Assembly (NCBI RefSeq): GCF_001187725.1
Contig: NZ_LGIQ01000009.1
Span: 872,547-936,546 of the forward strand
Length of the DNA: 64,000 bases
Source of the DNA: Brevibacillus reuszeri
Lineage (GTDB): Bacteria; Bacillota; Bacilli; Brevibacillales; Brevibacillaceae
Direction of reading: 5' to 3'
This document shows positions 16,487 to 26,201 of the stretch, piece by piece (position 1 is the stretch's first letter; every line of letters starts with the position of its first letter). Under the pieces are notes generated by a model. It saw only the letters and a program-made list of their open reading frames with translations. It ran no database searches and was not told the origin of the DNA. Position numbers and translations under genes: made by a program.

Positions 16487-18139
16487 CTATAAATCAAGCT
16501 TGATGCTGGTAAGCGAGGTACCTTGCAAGAAACTGATCGGAACAAATGTGTCTCCGATGCGTTGAACAAGCACAAATACATCACGCAGCTCCAGCAAACG
16601 CTTGTTTCGTTCAAGAGCATTAAGCGTACGCGCAAATTTCTCCTGATACGTGATCGTCAAATCAATGGTATGGCAATCCTCATGCTCGATTGTGATGGAC
16701 AGCTTTTGGGTTGCATCGTCAAACTCGACGTTGCTCGCCTTGGCTGCTCGCAATAAAAAAACCGTATCCGTTGATTGTTCAAACAAGTCTCCGCTTTTTC
16801 GCTTTGTTACTTCCGCCCAATCGCGAATAAACGTATCCCCCAGCTCGATCTCCTCAATGTGTAAACGAGCTTGAATCCCTAGCTGGGTATCCTCGCTCGA
16901 GGACAGGCGCTGCTCCCGATTGGTTTTGGGCTGAGTCAATACGACTTGTGATTGCGCTAGCTCCTCCATCGTCAACAGATCACTCCAGGGCGTTTTCCCT
17001 TTGTAGCTATTCAAATACGAGAAGGAGCTTCCTTCGTAGTAGACTGGCCGCGCCTCGGTATACGTGTAGATGCGTTTGTCATCTAACGAGAAGAAGTAAT
17101 AGGTAACGCCTTTGTACCCTGAGCGTGTTTCCCATGGATTGGCGCCCAGAGCGTACAGGGTCAGCTGCGGGATCGTATAGTACCTGCTTTTAAAGCTGCC
17201 AAGCAGCTGTTTTTTCTGATCACTGTGCACTGCCCTCTCCAAGGCAACCAGCCCCACATACACTCTTGTTAGTCTATCCAGCAGTCCTTCCTTGGAAAAC
17301 TGAACATGGCGTTTGAAAAACAGCGACAGATCCCCGTGTAGCCCGCGAAGCTCCGATTCCAGATTCGGCAGATTGCCATTGTGCGCTGCAATGGCCAGTA
17401 GCTCAAGTCTTGTGCAAATCGTGTTCGACAGCTTGGCAAGACCGATACCAAGCACTTCCTGGATCAGTTCTTTGGTTTCTCGGACTACGTCTTGATCAAA
17501 GCTCACATCCAGATTCGTTGTCAGGAGCGCAGCGCTGTCATCAATCTGATTGGCCAGGCGATAGCGAAGCAGGGCTTCAAGCTTGTGAATACAATTTCCT
17601 TTCGCCTTGCAGCTGCACATGGTTTTCGCAATTTCAGAATCGGGCTCAAACGTGACAATCACTTTTTGTGATGGCAAGGTCACAGTTAAAAAGGACGTCA
17701 TCGCTATTTCGATATCTTCATCGTATTCCAGGCGAAAGAGAACCTCTTCAATCTGGGCGGCAGAAAATGCCTTGGATATTTGCGCAGGAGCGAGATCAAG
17801 CACCCATCCAAAATCAGGTTGAAAGCCCGCAACCTCCTCCGTCGTATCTACAGTAAGATACTGATTTGCATAATAGACGATGGCGATGATCACATGCTTG
17901 CACATTTTATCCGAGGGGCATGAGCAAGAAAAACGCGAGATATCTGCATGAAGTCGGCATACGCTGTCATCCGACAGCGCACACTCGACGTAATCTTCCC
18001 CAAACTCGTAGGAAACCGTTACCCCTTTTTCCATATCTTTAAGCGCACGATTGTAAATGCCTTTATTGGCGTATTGAATCAAGTACTCTTCATTGCAGAG
18101 CGCAATAAATCGATGAAATTCTGTCTTGAATTCGGCCAT
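16487..18139 (-). CDS. yehQ: SWIM zinc-finger protein (YehQ-like)
   Basis: A 550-residue protein with a SWIM zinc-binding motif near residues 70-85, FSCSCPSDKMCKH (CxCx(n)CxH). A second cysteine group, CSCKAKGNCIHKLEAL, near 180 also has the CxC...CxH pattern, suggesting two SWIM-type fingers. SWIM domains bind nucleic acid or protein; no enzymatic motif is seen. It follows the DUF4132 gene by 2 bp. E. coli YehQ is the SWIM protein of the equivalent yeh cluster. The gene set, not this protein alone, supports the assignment. Confidence 0.82.
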   Translation of the reverse strand: MAEFKTEFHRFIALCNEEYLIQYANKGIYNRALKDMEKGVTVSYEFGEDYVECALSDDSVCRLHADISRFSCSCPSDKMCKHVIIAIVYYANQYLTVDTTEEVAGFQPDFGWVLDLAPAQISKAFSAAQIEEVLFRLEYDEDIEIAMTSFLTVTLPSQKVIVTFEPDSEIAKTMCSCKAKGNCIHKLEALLRYRLANQIDDSAALLTTNLDVSFDQDVVRETKELIQEVLGIGLAKLSNTICTRLELLAIAAHNGNLPNLESELRGLHGDLSLFFKRHVQFSKEGLLDRLTRVYVGLVALERAVHSDQKKQLLGSFKSRYYTIPQLTLYALGANPWETRSGYKGVTYYFFSLDDKRIYTYTEARPVYYEGSSFSYLNSYKGKTPWSDLLTMEELAQSQVVLTQPKTNREQRLSSSEDTQLGIQARLHIEEIELGDTFIRDWAEVTKRKSGDLFEQSTDTVFLLRAAKASNVEFDDATQKLSITIEHEDCHTIDLTITYQEKFARTLNALERNKRLLELRDVFVLVQRIGDTFVPISFLQGTSLTSIKLDL

Positions 18140-18141
18140 GT

Positions 18142-21100
18142 TTACTTTCCTGCTGCCCGCGTCACATCATAGACGGTTTCACTGAATACGCGTGCAGGTA
18201 TCTCATTGAGATTGATCCGCTCGGTTGGCTGGTAGTAATGGTAGCGGTACTGATTGTCTTTCGCTGAATAAAAAGCTAGCTCCTCCAGCTGGATATCCTC
18301 CATGCCATCGTAATACGAAATACTCGCTCCGCTGATTCTAAGCTCAGCCACAATATCCCCGTACACTTTGTAGAACTCATAATAGAATCCGGCATCTTGC
18401 GGAATTCCTTTTATCCAACCGAATTTCTCCATCGTTTTGGCAAAGGTCGTAGGCGTGTACGAATCCTGTGGCAAACGCAGGATTGCGTGAGCCTTCAGCT
18501 CTTCCTCTGTCGGCAGGAACGCTTCACGATTCAGCTGATCAAATGGTTGCGTAATTTCATAATCTTCCAGCTGCGTGCGCCAGCCTGAAAGGGTATCTGC
18601 GTCCAGCTCCAGCGGATGAATTAAGCCGATGAACTGATCATCTGCAAGCTCGTATTCGTCTTCATCCACGGTATTAAACGTGCCGTCGTCCATGTACCTG
18701 AATGTATCAACGAGCCTTCCTTCCTCGTAAACACCCCAGACGAGGCCAATCGCAAACTTTTGCATGAGCACGTTTTCCACAAACAGCCCCTTCCAAGCTG
18801 CTGTGGACCAGAAGCGCGCCTTGGACAGGAATTCTTCGAGTCGAAGCGATTGAATTTTCACCAGATTTTTCAAATCCTTTTTCAGCAAAGCAAATGTTGC
18901 ACGTGCCTCTTCCGCCTTCTGCTGATCGTCTTTTGCTGACGGCGCAGGCAGATTTTTCACAGCTTTTCCCGTGCTATCGTTGATAACCTCTAGTTCCAGC
19001 TCGTTGTTTACTTTGACGGTGAAGGTGCGATCACCGTAATCAAATACCTGCTTGCCGGAAGCATCAAAGCCCAGCTGTGTCACCAACCGATCCTCCAGCT
19101 CTTCCGTCGAGATATTCTGATTCGTTGCAGCCATTTGTAATGCTTCTTCTGCTGCGCTCTTCACCTGCTTGTTCTTGATGGTTCTCTTCGTGTGGTCAAT
19201 GATGCGCAAGGCAGCCAGATCGTCTGAAAACGATAGTGCGCGAACGCCATCCGAAGCCAATGCCCCGCGTGAATGATCGGTCCACTCTTTGATCATCTGT
19301 CCAATGATATCGACACTGCGTCTGTCCCCAAACGCGATGCAAAGCGGCATGACCCATTTTTCTTTTGCGACAGCTCCGTTATCCAGCCATGTGCGCAGAA
19401 CCTCTGCCGTAAAATTAGCCAACGACGACGCCGACAAATGCTCCTTCAGTTCAAGGACGCGCGGGTTCGGCGCTGTTTGTGCTTCGATAGAGCACGTCAA
19501 TATGTATTCCATCACTTCTCTGCCGAGCTCGTTGCCTTCCATGTCGCAGAGAGCAGGAAGGAGCTCCAATGGAAGCCATTTGATTCGTACCAATTTCCGT
19601 TTATCAACCAGATTGCCGAGATTGGACAGGCTCGCATCCGGTCCGCTTTCTTCCGAATCCACAAAGGCTTGCAGCAGCGTTTTAAATTTGCTGTTTTTCT
19701 CTTTTGCGAGCAGCTCCTGCAAAATTACTTTGCTATCTTCCAGACCACGTATCGCATCCAATGCCAGCTCTTTCACTTTTGCTTTTTTCTCCGTGGTGTA
19801 GACGTGCACGTATAGCTCCTTGTCCTTTTGCAAAAGGAATTCTGCGTTCGCAATCGCTGACACCTTCTTCGAGGTATCTCCCATTCCGAGCAGTATAGCT
19901 TGATTCCTTAGCTCAAGTGGCAACGATTCCTTTTGCGCGAGCATGGTTTCCAAAACGAACACCCGGACATCTGTTTCAAACTGTCCAAAGGATGCCAGGC
20001 AGATTTCCGGACACTTTTTGATCAGAGTTACATAGTTCTCTTCGTTGACCTGTGTGTAGTAATAATACGAGCCCTTGCTTTCCAAGATCTGCACGACAAG
20101 CTTTTGCAAGTCTATGTCCTCGGCTGTCCGGTACAAATCAACAATGCTGCCCAGTTGGTCCTGGAACGCATGAGCAAAGCAGGAAAGACCGACCTTACGA
20201 GAAGATTTATCAACATACGTGCTTAAAAATTGGATCAATCGCTGAATAAATGGGTGTTCGATAGGCAGGAAGTTTAGCAAATACATCTGCTGTCCCACTC
20301 GCTGCATGTCCTCTAGGTGGGATGATCCCAACACCTCTTCAATCGTGCAAGTGCCTTGCAGGAAGCTGGCGAGCTTGGTCGTCCCCTTCATCCGGCGAAG
20401 CGCGTCCAAAATGATTGTCTCCAGAGAATGCTCCTGATCCGATAGATCGATACCTGCGGCTTGCATGGTTTTGAACAGATAGCCCTTAATGATTGGTAGC
20501 GTGGTCAGTTCAAATGCCCGTCTCGTCTTATCGATGTTCGCCACTGTCAATTCATCCAGCTCTCGCCAAGAAACTGGCGCGGAAGAAAGGTGGTTTCGCA
20601 GCTGAAGCAGCAACAAATAGGGTTCATCTATCTGTACAAGCTCAGCCAATTGTACATCCTGCGCCAGTACATCCAGTGGGAACAGCTCCATGAGAATGGT
20701 CAAGACAGAATGCAGCTCGCAATCCTTTTTATCCGGCTGTGCTAGGAAAGCTTCAATCCCTCCAGCGACATGCACGCGGTAGTACACCAGGCTGAGTAAC
20801 ATCTCGATATAACGCTGCTTGTGCTTGTGGTTCAGGACAGACCCTTCGTTTACGATCTCGTCAGGGAAATAGGTTTCCCGAACCTGCGCTCTTTTCTCTT
20901 TTAAAAATGCAGGAGGCAACACTTCATTTGTGACCGAATGACTGCTGTTGATTTGCAGCATGGTGATGTTCTTTGCCAGATTCCATAATTCGTTGATGTA
21001 TGCTTCCTCGTCTCCTGTCACGAGATGATAGTAGATCGGCTCCAGCTTTACTTTCGCTTCTTCCAGTAGCGTAGGCGAAACTTCATAGGCATACGAAATG

Positions 21101-21606
21101 AGCAGCAAATGGTTCGCCCGCTCGAATATGGAATTGTAGTCCCGATTGATACTGGCGCGATAATCCTCCGCAGCCTTCACCATAAACTCACTGAAAATAG
21201 GGTGTCCAAAATGCGTGGCCGTTTTTTTCATTGCTTCGATGGCTTCTTCCTCTTTGGAAGCGCGCCTTTTGGAAGTGTCGTTTAGCTTTCTCAGCTTGAT
21301 TGCATCCCAGAAGCATTTTTCCATGACGTCTTTCTTTTCATAAAAACGATGGCTTGCCCGATACACCAGCTCTGCCGCACGGAAAAAAGCCTGTTCATCC
21401 CCGCTTTTTTTCAGCCTGTCGAGATGGTTCATGACCGAATAGCCATAAAACCGCTGATTAGCTTCGATAGGTGGGCGTACATCAGTTTCACCTGTCACGT
21501 AGTCAGCGATCTGATCATGCAACTGACTGTTAACGTGTCCAATGTTCATATATTCTTCTACAAATCGTTTCGTAAGTGGATCAGCGACTGTTTTACGCAG
21601 TACCAA
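18142..21606 (-). CDS. yehI: DUF4132 protein (YehI/MolR-like), very large
   Basis: From the TTG at 21606, which sits 6 bases after GAGGAGGAG, the protein has 1,154 residues; an ATG at 21654 would add 16 residues and overlap the previous gene. The N-terminal two thirds are helical-repeat-like, with many Leu-rich segments. The last 350 residues (RLEEFLSKARFWSTAAWKGLF, then FAIGLVWGVYEEGRLVDTFRY) match the DUF4132 domain of E. coli YehI, formerly called MolR. The function of DUF4132 is unknown. It is the largest product of the operon and probably a scaffold or effector acted on by the AAA ATPase and VWA partner. Confidence 0.85.
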   Translation of the reverse strand: MVLRKTVADPLTKRFVEEYMNIGHVNSQLHDQIADYVTGETDVRPPIEANQRFYGYSVMNHLDRLKKSGDEQAFFRAAELVYRASHRFYEKKDVMEKCFWDAIKLRKLNDTSKRRASKEEEAIEAMKKTATHFGHPIFSEFMVKAAEDYRASINRDYNSIFERANHLLLISYAYEVSPTLLEEAKVKLEPIYYHLVTGDEEAYINELWNLAKNITMLQINSSHSVTNEVLPPAFLKEKRAQVRETYFPDEIVNEGSVLNHKHKQRYIEMLLSLVYYRVHVAGGIEAFLAQPDKKDCELHSVLTILMELFPLDVLAQDVQLAELVQIDEPYLLLLQLRNHLSSAPVSWRELDELTVANIDKTRRAFELTTLPIIKGYLFKTMQAAGIDLSDQEHSLETIILDALRRMKGTTKLASFLQGTCTIEEVLGSSHLEDMQRVGQQMYLLNFLPIEHPFIQRLIQFLSTYVDKSSRKVGLSCFAHAFQDQLGSIVDLYRTAEDIDLQKLVVQILESKGSYYYYTQVNEENYVTLIKKCPEICLASFGQFETDVRVFVLETMLAQKESLPLELRNQAILLGMGDTSKKVSAIANAEFLLQKDKELYVHVYTTEKKAKVKELALDAIRGLEDSKVILQELLAKEKNSKFKTLLQAFVDSEESGPDASLSNLGNLVDKRKLVRIKWLPLELLPALCDMEGNELGREVMEYILTCSIEAQTAPNPRVLELKEHLSASSLANFTAEVLRTWLDNGAVAKEKWVMPLCIAFGDRRSVDIIGQMIKEWTDHSRGALASDGVRALSFSDDLAALRIIDHTKRTIKNKQVKSAAEEALQMAATNQNISTEELEDRLVTQLGFDASGKQVFDYGDRTFTVKVNNELELEVINDSTGKAVKNLPAPSAKDDQQKAEEARATFALLKKDLKNLVKIQSLRLEEFLSKARFWSTAAWKGLFVENVLMQKFAIGLVWGVYEEGRLVDTFRYMDDGTFNTVDEDEYELADDQFIGLIHPLELDADTLSGWRTQLEDYEITQPFDQLNREAFLPTEEELKAHAILRLPQDSYTPTTFAKTMEKFGWIKGIPQDAGFYYEFYKVYGDIVAELRISGASISYYDGMEDIQLEELAFYSAKDNQYRYHYYQPTERINLNEIPARVFSETVYDVTRAAGK

Positions 21607-21634
21607 TTCAATCTCCTCCTCTATCTTCCCTCGC

Positions 21635-22774
21635 TTATTTAATGATCTTTCCAATCCATTGCGATAGCTCGTTGGGTGTGATCGCCGCTACATTGGCGCC
21701 CATATCTGCCAGGACTCGTGCGGCATGTTTGTTGTACGTGGCGTTACCGTTGAAATCAAGTGCAGTGAGCACTAAAAATTTGCAGCCAGAATCGATGATT
21801 TCTTTACTTTGGCGATACATTTCCTTGATCGGATAGCCTTCCTCCAGATCGCTGACCAGGATGAAGATGGTCTTTGCTGGATTTTCAAGCAGGGATTTTC
21901 CGTATTTGAGAGCCTGTGCAATATGAGTCCCCCCACCCAACTGCACGCTCATCAGCACATCTACCGGATCATCCAAGCGATTACTTAAGTCGACTACCTT
22001 TGTATCAAAGATGACGAGATGCGTCTTTAACGCAGCCAGCTTGTAAAAAATGCTCGCCATGACTGCACTGTAAATGACCGAATCCATCATACTGCCGCTT
22101 TCATCCACGACAATGACGACGTTCCACTTGTTGTGATGCTGGATATTACTGTGGAAATAAAGCTCATCGATGACGAACCGATTCTTTTTGCGGTCATAGT
22201 TTTTCAGGTTTTTACGGATCGTTTTATGCACATCCAGATTTCGCATCGTTTTGGTGTACCCGCGCCTGTGACGATTGCGCTTTCCAACAATGCTCGTCTG
22301 GACCTCCGATTCCAGCTTTCGCCGCAGATCCTCTACAACCTGACGAACGATTTCCTTGGCGCTTTTGACGACCTCGCCTTTCATCCTGCCTTTGAATTGC
22401 AGAATGTTTTTTAACAGTGTCATGTTTGGCTCAAGCTTTTCCAATACTTTTTTATCGGTTAACAGCTCGGTCATGCCGTATCTGTCTAGTGCCTGCTTCT
22501 CGAGAATTTCCACTGTTTTTTTCGGAAAGAGCTTCCTGACCTTGCCCAGCCAAGTTGGGACGGTCAGCTGTGAATCGCCCCTCCCTCCCTCTTTACGATA
22601 GCCCTGGTCCTCTCCATACTCTCTGCTGTAGAGATAATCCAGTATCGAATCCAATTCCTGATAAGAAAAATCTTGCGATGAAAAATGCTCCGAGCTTTGA
22701 AGCGATTCTTCGGCATGCGATCCCAACAGCAAACGCCATCGGTTGAGGGCCTCCCGGCTTAGATGAGGTTCCAT
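21635..22774 (-). CDS. yehP: VWA-domain protein (YehP-like)
   Basis: The 379-residue protein has a variable N-terminal half and a C-terminal von Willebrand A domain (from about 215) with the MIDAS motif VVDESGSMMDS, the THLVIFDTKVVDL strand, GGGTHIAQAL and LVSDLEEG. An RNA-rich-looking basic stretch (KRNRHRRGY) precedes it. It is nearly the same length as E. coli YehP (378, from memory). Start at 22774 follows AGGAGGAATATGCCAA, and the gene overlaps DUF5682 by 16 bp. VWA proteins of this kind are partners of MoxR ATPases. Confidence 0.88.
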   Translation of the reverse strand: MEPHLSREALNRWRLLLGSHAEESLQSSEHFSSQDFSYQELDSILDYLYSREYGEDQGYRKEGGRGDSQLTVPTWLGKVRKLFPKKTVEILEKQALDRYGMTELLTDKKVLEKLEPNMTLLKNILQFKGRMKGEVVKSAKEIVRQVVEDLRRKLESEVQTSIVGKRNRHRRGYTKTMRNLDVHKTIRKNLKNYDRKKNRFVIDELYFHSNIQHHNKWNVVIVVDESGSMMDSVIYSAVMASIFYKLAALKTHLVIFDTKVVDLSNRLDDPVDVLMSVQLGGGTHIAQALKYGKSLLENPAKTIFILVSDLEEGYPIKEMYRQSKEIIDSGCKFLVLTALDFNGNATYNKHAARVLADMGANVAAITPNELSQWIGKIIK

Positions 22775-25140
22775 TTGGCATATTCCTCCTTGATTCCCAG
22801 GTCCAGCCGCCGTGCCTCTCGCATGACTTTCTCATCGACAAACGAACCCATTACATCTCCCACAGAAGCATTGAACAGTGCTGCCACTTTCTCTGAGAGC
22901 ATCGTGATTTCCATAGGGCTAAAGTAAGTGAACGCAAGACGCAGCTCAGGGACGACCTGGATAAAATCGTCGTAGCTAATGGAACTAATCATTTGATTCA
23001 GATCACTTAGAAGCGCCTCTTCGTAAAAAAGATAGTCGCGAGCGACGAGAAACACACCTTGCAAGTAAGGAGCCGTATGTAAAATCTGATCAGGGGAGCC
23101 GAGCATATACGCTCGGGCACGGCGAGAAACCTCCGAACGGTCCAGCACCGCCAAATTGCACAGTATCGCTGTCACCACTCCCACAAGATTTGCTGGTAGC
23201 TGGTCACTGTTTAGCAATGCCTGAAGTTGATCGCTAAAAATTTCCCGTGCGTCTGCTGCTTGCTTCTGTTCGCTCACGGTGTAGAGGAATTTGAGCTGTT
23301 CTGCTATCGCACTCCATTCGTCTGGATGAGGATTGGATTGCCAGGCAATTTTCGTTACTGCCTCATAGTAGATCTCATCAAGCAGCCGTTCTAGTCGAGC
23401 AGTGTCTTTTAGTCCAAATAAACGCTTTTGTTCATGCAGCATGGTCAGCACCTTGAGCGTTTGACACAAGGATAAAAAATGTCCGTCCTGCTTGACTGAT
23501 TGCTCTACCAGCTCGAACAACCGTTCTCCGAGCTCTTCCAATCCCATGACGATGGCTTGCAGCAGCCACTTTGCCAGCTCATGACTTTGGTGCTGCGGCA
23601 GCTCCTTCACCATATCTTCCAGTTTTTGGGCAGCTGCTTCCTGCACCGTACCTCCATAGATAGAAGCCTCGATCAGACGTGCCTCCACGTAGGAGGAATA
23701 TCCGTAACGCCACGTTTCCCGCACGAGATTGACATGCTTGTAGTTCATCCAGTCGGGTCCCGCTTCTTTTTGACAAAATTCTGTCCCTAAAAACTGCATG
23801 CAATGAAAAAAATGACTTGCCTGACGATGTGTTTTTTTCGCATACAGCTCCAATATTTTCTGATTGCGACCCGTGGTAGATATTTGCAGCTTGTGCGTCT
23901 TGCACTTTTCCTTGCAATCGCGAACAATCGGCACATCCAGATTATTTTTGGCTACCTGACCAATCCCGTCGCCCGTCATGAGCTCTCTGAGGGCTTCTAT
24001 CGGCTGATTCGTAGCGATAGATCGCTCCCCTTTTGTAAAAGCTGACAGCACAGAATCAAGCAGCTCGTATGCACCACCCTCAGATTTCTCACGCATCACA
24101 GCTAGGCCACTCATCAAGCTGTATGCTTCGATGGCATCTGCCGTGGAGTTGCTTTCATCTTTATCGCGCAGCTTTTTTAGCAGGTGGGGCAAATAGGTGA
24201 GTGCGCTCTTCGTAAAAGGGGCGTTCTCCTTCTTCTCCAGCGCTCGCCATACGTTTTCGTAGTAATGGACGAACGGCATCCCGCTGGCGTAGCCGTTTAA
24301 TTGATCGGCTTCCTGATAGGTGTATACCATCGGATACACCTTTTCTTCCTTTGCTTTTTTCACCGTGTAGGTGACAGGGCGGTTCTCGATCAATCCGTAT
24401 GTATGAAAACCCCCAGTTACGACGAGGATCCTGTCATGTGTTTGTTTGGCTTCCTCAATCTTTTTTCGCATATGTGCTTCGCGAATCAGGTCACCCTCTG
24501 CCTCTAATGCCGCATCATCATAGCATTTGCGTGACAAGTAGCAGTAAGCAAACACTTCCTTGACAAAATCGGCTGACGTTTTTCGGATGCCTTCGATTTC
24601 AAATACCTTTTCCCACAGCTCATCGAAATTGCGACATTTCAGCGTCGCACATAGCTGTTGAATAAACGAGGACCCCGACAGCATGCGCTCGTCGTGATAG
24701 GACTGTTTCTCATTGTGCTTTTTCAAATCATGACCGTCTTCGAGGCTCTCCAGCCTGCTCCCGTATCCCAGATCGATGAAAGAGGCTGGAATTTGCAGGC
24801 GCTTCGCTTCCAGCAGGGCCACGTACTCTGGTGAATACGACAGAAAAGGGAAATAGCACACATATTTACGTTCTTCCGTGGTGTATGCGTAATAAATACT
24901 CACCGGGGGCTGCGTCTGGTCATTCGCCAATATCGGGATCAAGTGATTACTGTTATCCGGTCCCTCAATTAATATAGTTGTAGGTTGATAGGCTTCAATC
25001 GTTTTCTTCAAATGAAAGGAACAAGCTGGACTATGATGCCTAATTGGAAAATAAACGACTTGCTTGTTCAGGTTATAAACTTCTTCTGCTGCCAGCTTGT
25101 TTATCTGATCCATTTCTTCTCGTTGTAATAAGCTCCCCAT
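22759..25140 (-). CDS. yehM: DUF5682 protein (YehM-like)
   Basis: A 793-residue protein opening VVYFPIRHHSPACSFHLKK followed by ILIEGPDNSNHLIP, the N-terminal signature of DUF5682. A middle motif VVTGGFHTYGLIENR resembles the His-containing motif of ChaN/TraB-type hydrolase folds, so an enzymatic function is possible. The remainder is helical. It overlaps the AAA ATPase gene by 40 bp; the ATG at 25140 after GGAAGAGGGG and an ATG ten codons later are both possible starts. It belongs to the MoxR-VWA operon. Biochemical role unknown. Confidence 0.83.
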   Translation of the reverse strand: MGSLLQREEMDQINKLAAEEVYNLNKQVVYFPIRHHSPACSFHLKKTIEAYQPTTILIEGPDNSNHLIPILANDQTQPPVSIYYAYTTEERKYVCYFPFLSYSPEYVALLEAKRLQIPASFIDLGYGSRLESLEDGHDLKKHNEKQSYHDERMLSGSSFIQQLCATLKCRNFDELWEKVFEIEGIRKTSADFVKEVFAYCYLSRKCYDDAALEAEGDLIREAHMRKKIEEAKQTHDRILVVTGGFHTYGLIENRPVTYTVKKAKEEKVYPMVYTYQEADQLNGYASGMPFVHYYENVWRALEKKENAPFTKSALTYLPHLLKKLRDKDESNSTADAIEAYSLMSGLAVMREKSEGGAYELLDSVLSAFTKGERSIATNQPIEALRELMTGDGIGQVAKNNLDVPIVRDCKEKCKTHKLQISTTGRNQKILELYAKKTHRQASHFFHCMQFLGTEFCQKEAGPDWMNYKHVNLVRETWRYGYSSYVEARLIEASIYGGTVQEAAAQKLEDMVKELPQHQSHELAKWLLQAIVMGLEELGERLFELVEQSVKQDGHFLSLCQTLKVLTMLHEQKRLFGLKDTARLERLLDEIYYEAVTKIAWQSNPHPDEWSAIAEQLKFLYTVSEQKQAADAREIFSDQLQALLNSDQLPANLVGVVTAILCNLAVLDRSEVSRRARAYMLGSPDQILHTAPYLQGVFLVARDYLFYEEALLSDLNQMISSISYDDFIQVVPELRLAFTYFSPMEITMLSEKVAALFNASVGDVMGSFVDEKVMREARRLDLGIKEEYAKWNLI

Positions 25141-26201
25141 AGCCCCTCTTCCTTTGCCCGTTCTTTGACCACTTTGGTAAAGTACGTTTTTAGGATGCTC
25201 CCGTCCTTTTGGTTTTCTTTCACCACTGCGCCTAGCATGTTTTGTACGAGACGCTCCAAGGAAATTGGTTTGTTCTCATAGTAATGGGACGTCATCGCAC
25301 TCTGGACGTAGACCGATACTGCCTCGGCTGTACTCATGACTGACTGCGGGGAATCAATTTTGTAGCCTTCCTTTGTTTCGCCAGTGCGCAGCTCCATAAA
25401 GGTCGTCGCCAAAATTTCAACCACATCGCGATCGATTTCGATATCGACACCACTTTGCTTGAGCAATAGTTTTGCTTGTGATTCAATGATTTGTGCTTCC
25501 ATTTTGACATGATTAATCGGCGAGATCGTCTCGAAATTAAAGCGACGTTTCAAGGCGCTGCTCATTTCATTTACGCCCTTATCTCGCAGGTTTGCTGTAG
25601 CGATAATATTGAAGCCAGGCTTTGCAAATAAAATGCCGTCTTCCATTTCTGGTATATTCATGACTTTATCACTCAAAATACTGATCAAGACGTCTTGTAC
25701 CTCAAATGGGCATCGCGTAATCTCTTCAAAGCGGGTAATAATCCCCTTGTTCATACCTGTATAAAGCGGCGAAGGTACCAGCGCTTGCGGTGTAGGTCCT
25801 TTGTCCAGCAGCATCGCATAATTCCAGGAATATTTGATCATATCCTCGGTGGTACCCGCTGTACCTTGAATCGTATTCGTACTCGTTCCGGATATAGCTG
25901 CCGACAACAGCTCGCTCAGCATCGTTTTGGCAGTACCTGGTTCTCCCACCAGCATCAATCCACGGTTACCTGCCAGTGTAACAATCGCCCGTTCGATGAG
26001 GACATCATCCCCATAAAATTTCTTGGTGATTTCGACTTTTTCGCCTTCGTATGTAAGTGGTTTATCCGTACCAAGTATAAAGTCACGAACCGCTTTCGGT
26101 GACATCAGCCAGTTCGGTGGTTTGGCTCCCGTATCATTGGATCTGAGCGCACTAAGCTGTGCTGCGTATAGTTCTTCCATTGGTGGCTTCATTGTCTCCA
26201 T
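25101..26201 (-). CDS. yehL: MoxR-family AAA+ ATPase (YehL-like)
   Basis: The 366-residue ATPase has Walker A VGEPGTAKTMLSELL, a long insertion, Walker B-like FEEITRCPFEVQDVLISIL, sensor 1 NIIATANLRDKGVNEMSSALKRRF and a helical lid. It is the first gene of the 26-16 kb operon; its ATG at 26201 follows GGAGTG. In E. coli YehL is the AAA ATPase of the homologous set. Together with the VWA protein it should form a chaperone-like remodelling machine, with DUF5682, DUF4132 and SWIM proteins as partners or clients. Confidence 0.88.
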   Translation of the reverse strand: METMKPPMEELYAAQLSALRSNDTGAKPPNWLMSPKAVRDFILGTDKPLTYEGEKVEITKKFYGDDVLIERAIVTLAGNRGLMLVGEPGTAKTMLSELLSAAISGTSTNTIQGTAGTTEDMIKYSWNYAMLLDKGPTPQALVPSPLYTGMNKGIITRFEEITRCPFEVQDVLISILSDKVMNIPEMEDGILFAKPGFNIIATANLRDKGVNEMSSALKRRFNFETISPINHVKMEAQIIESQAKLLLKQSGVDIEIDRDVVEILATTFMELRTGETKEGYKIDSPQSVMSTAEAVSVYVQSAMTSHYYENKPISLERLVQNMLGAVVKENQKDGSILKTYFTKVVKERAKEEGLWGAYYNEKKWIR

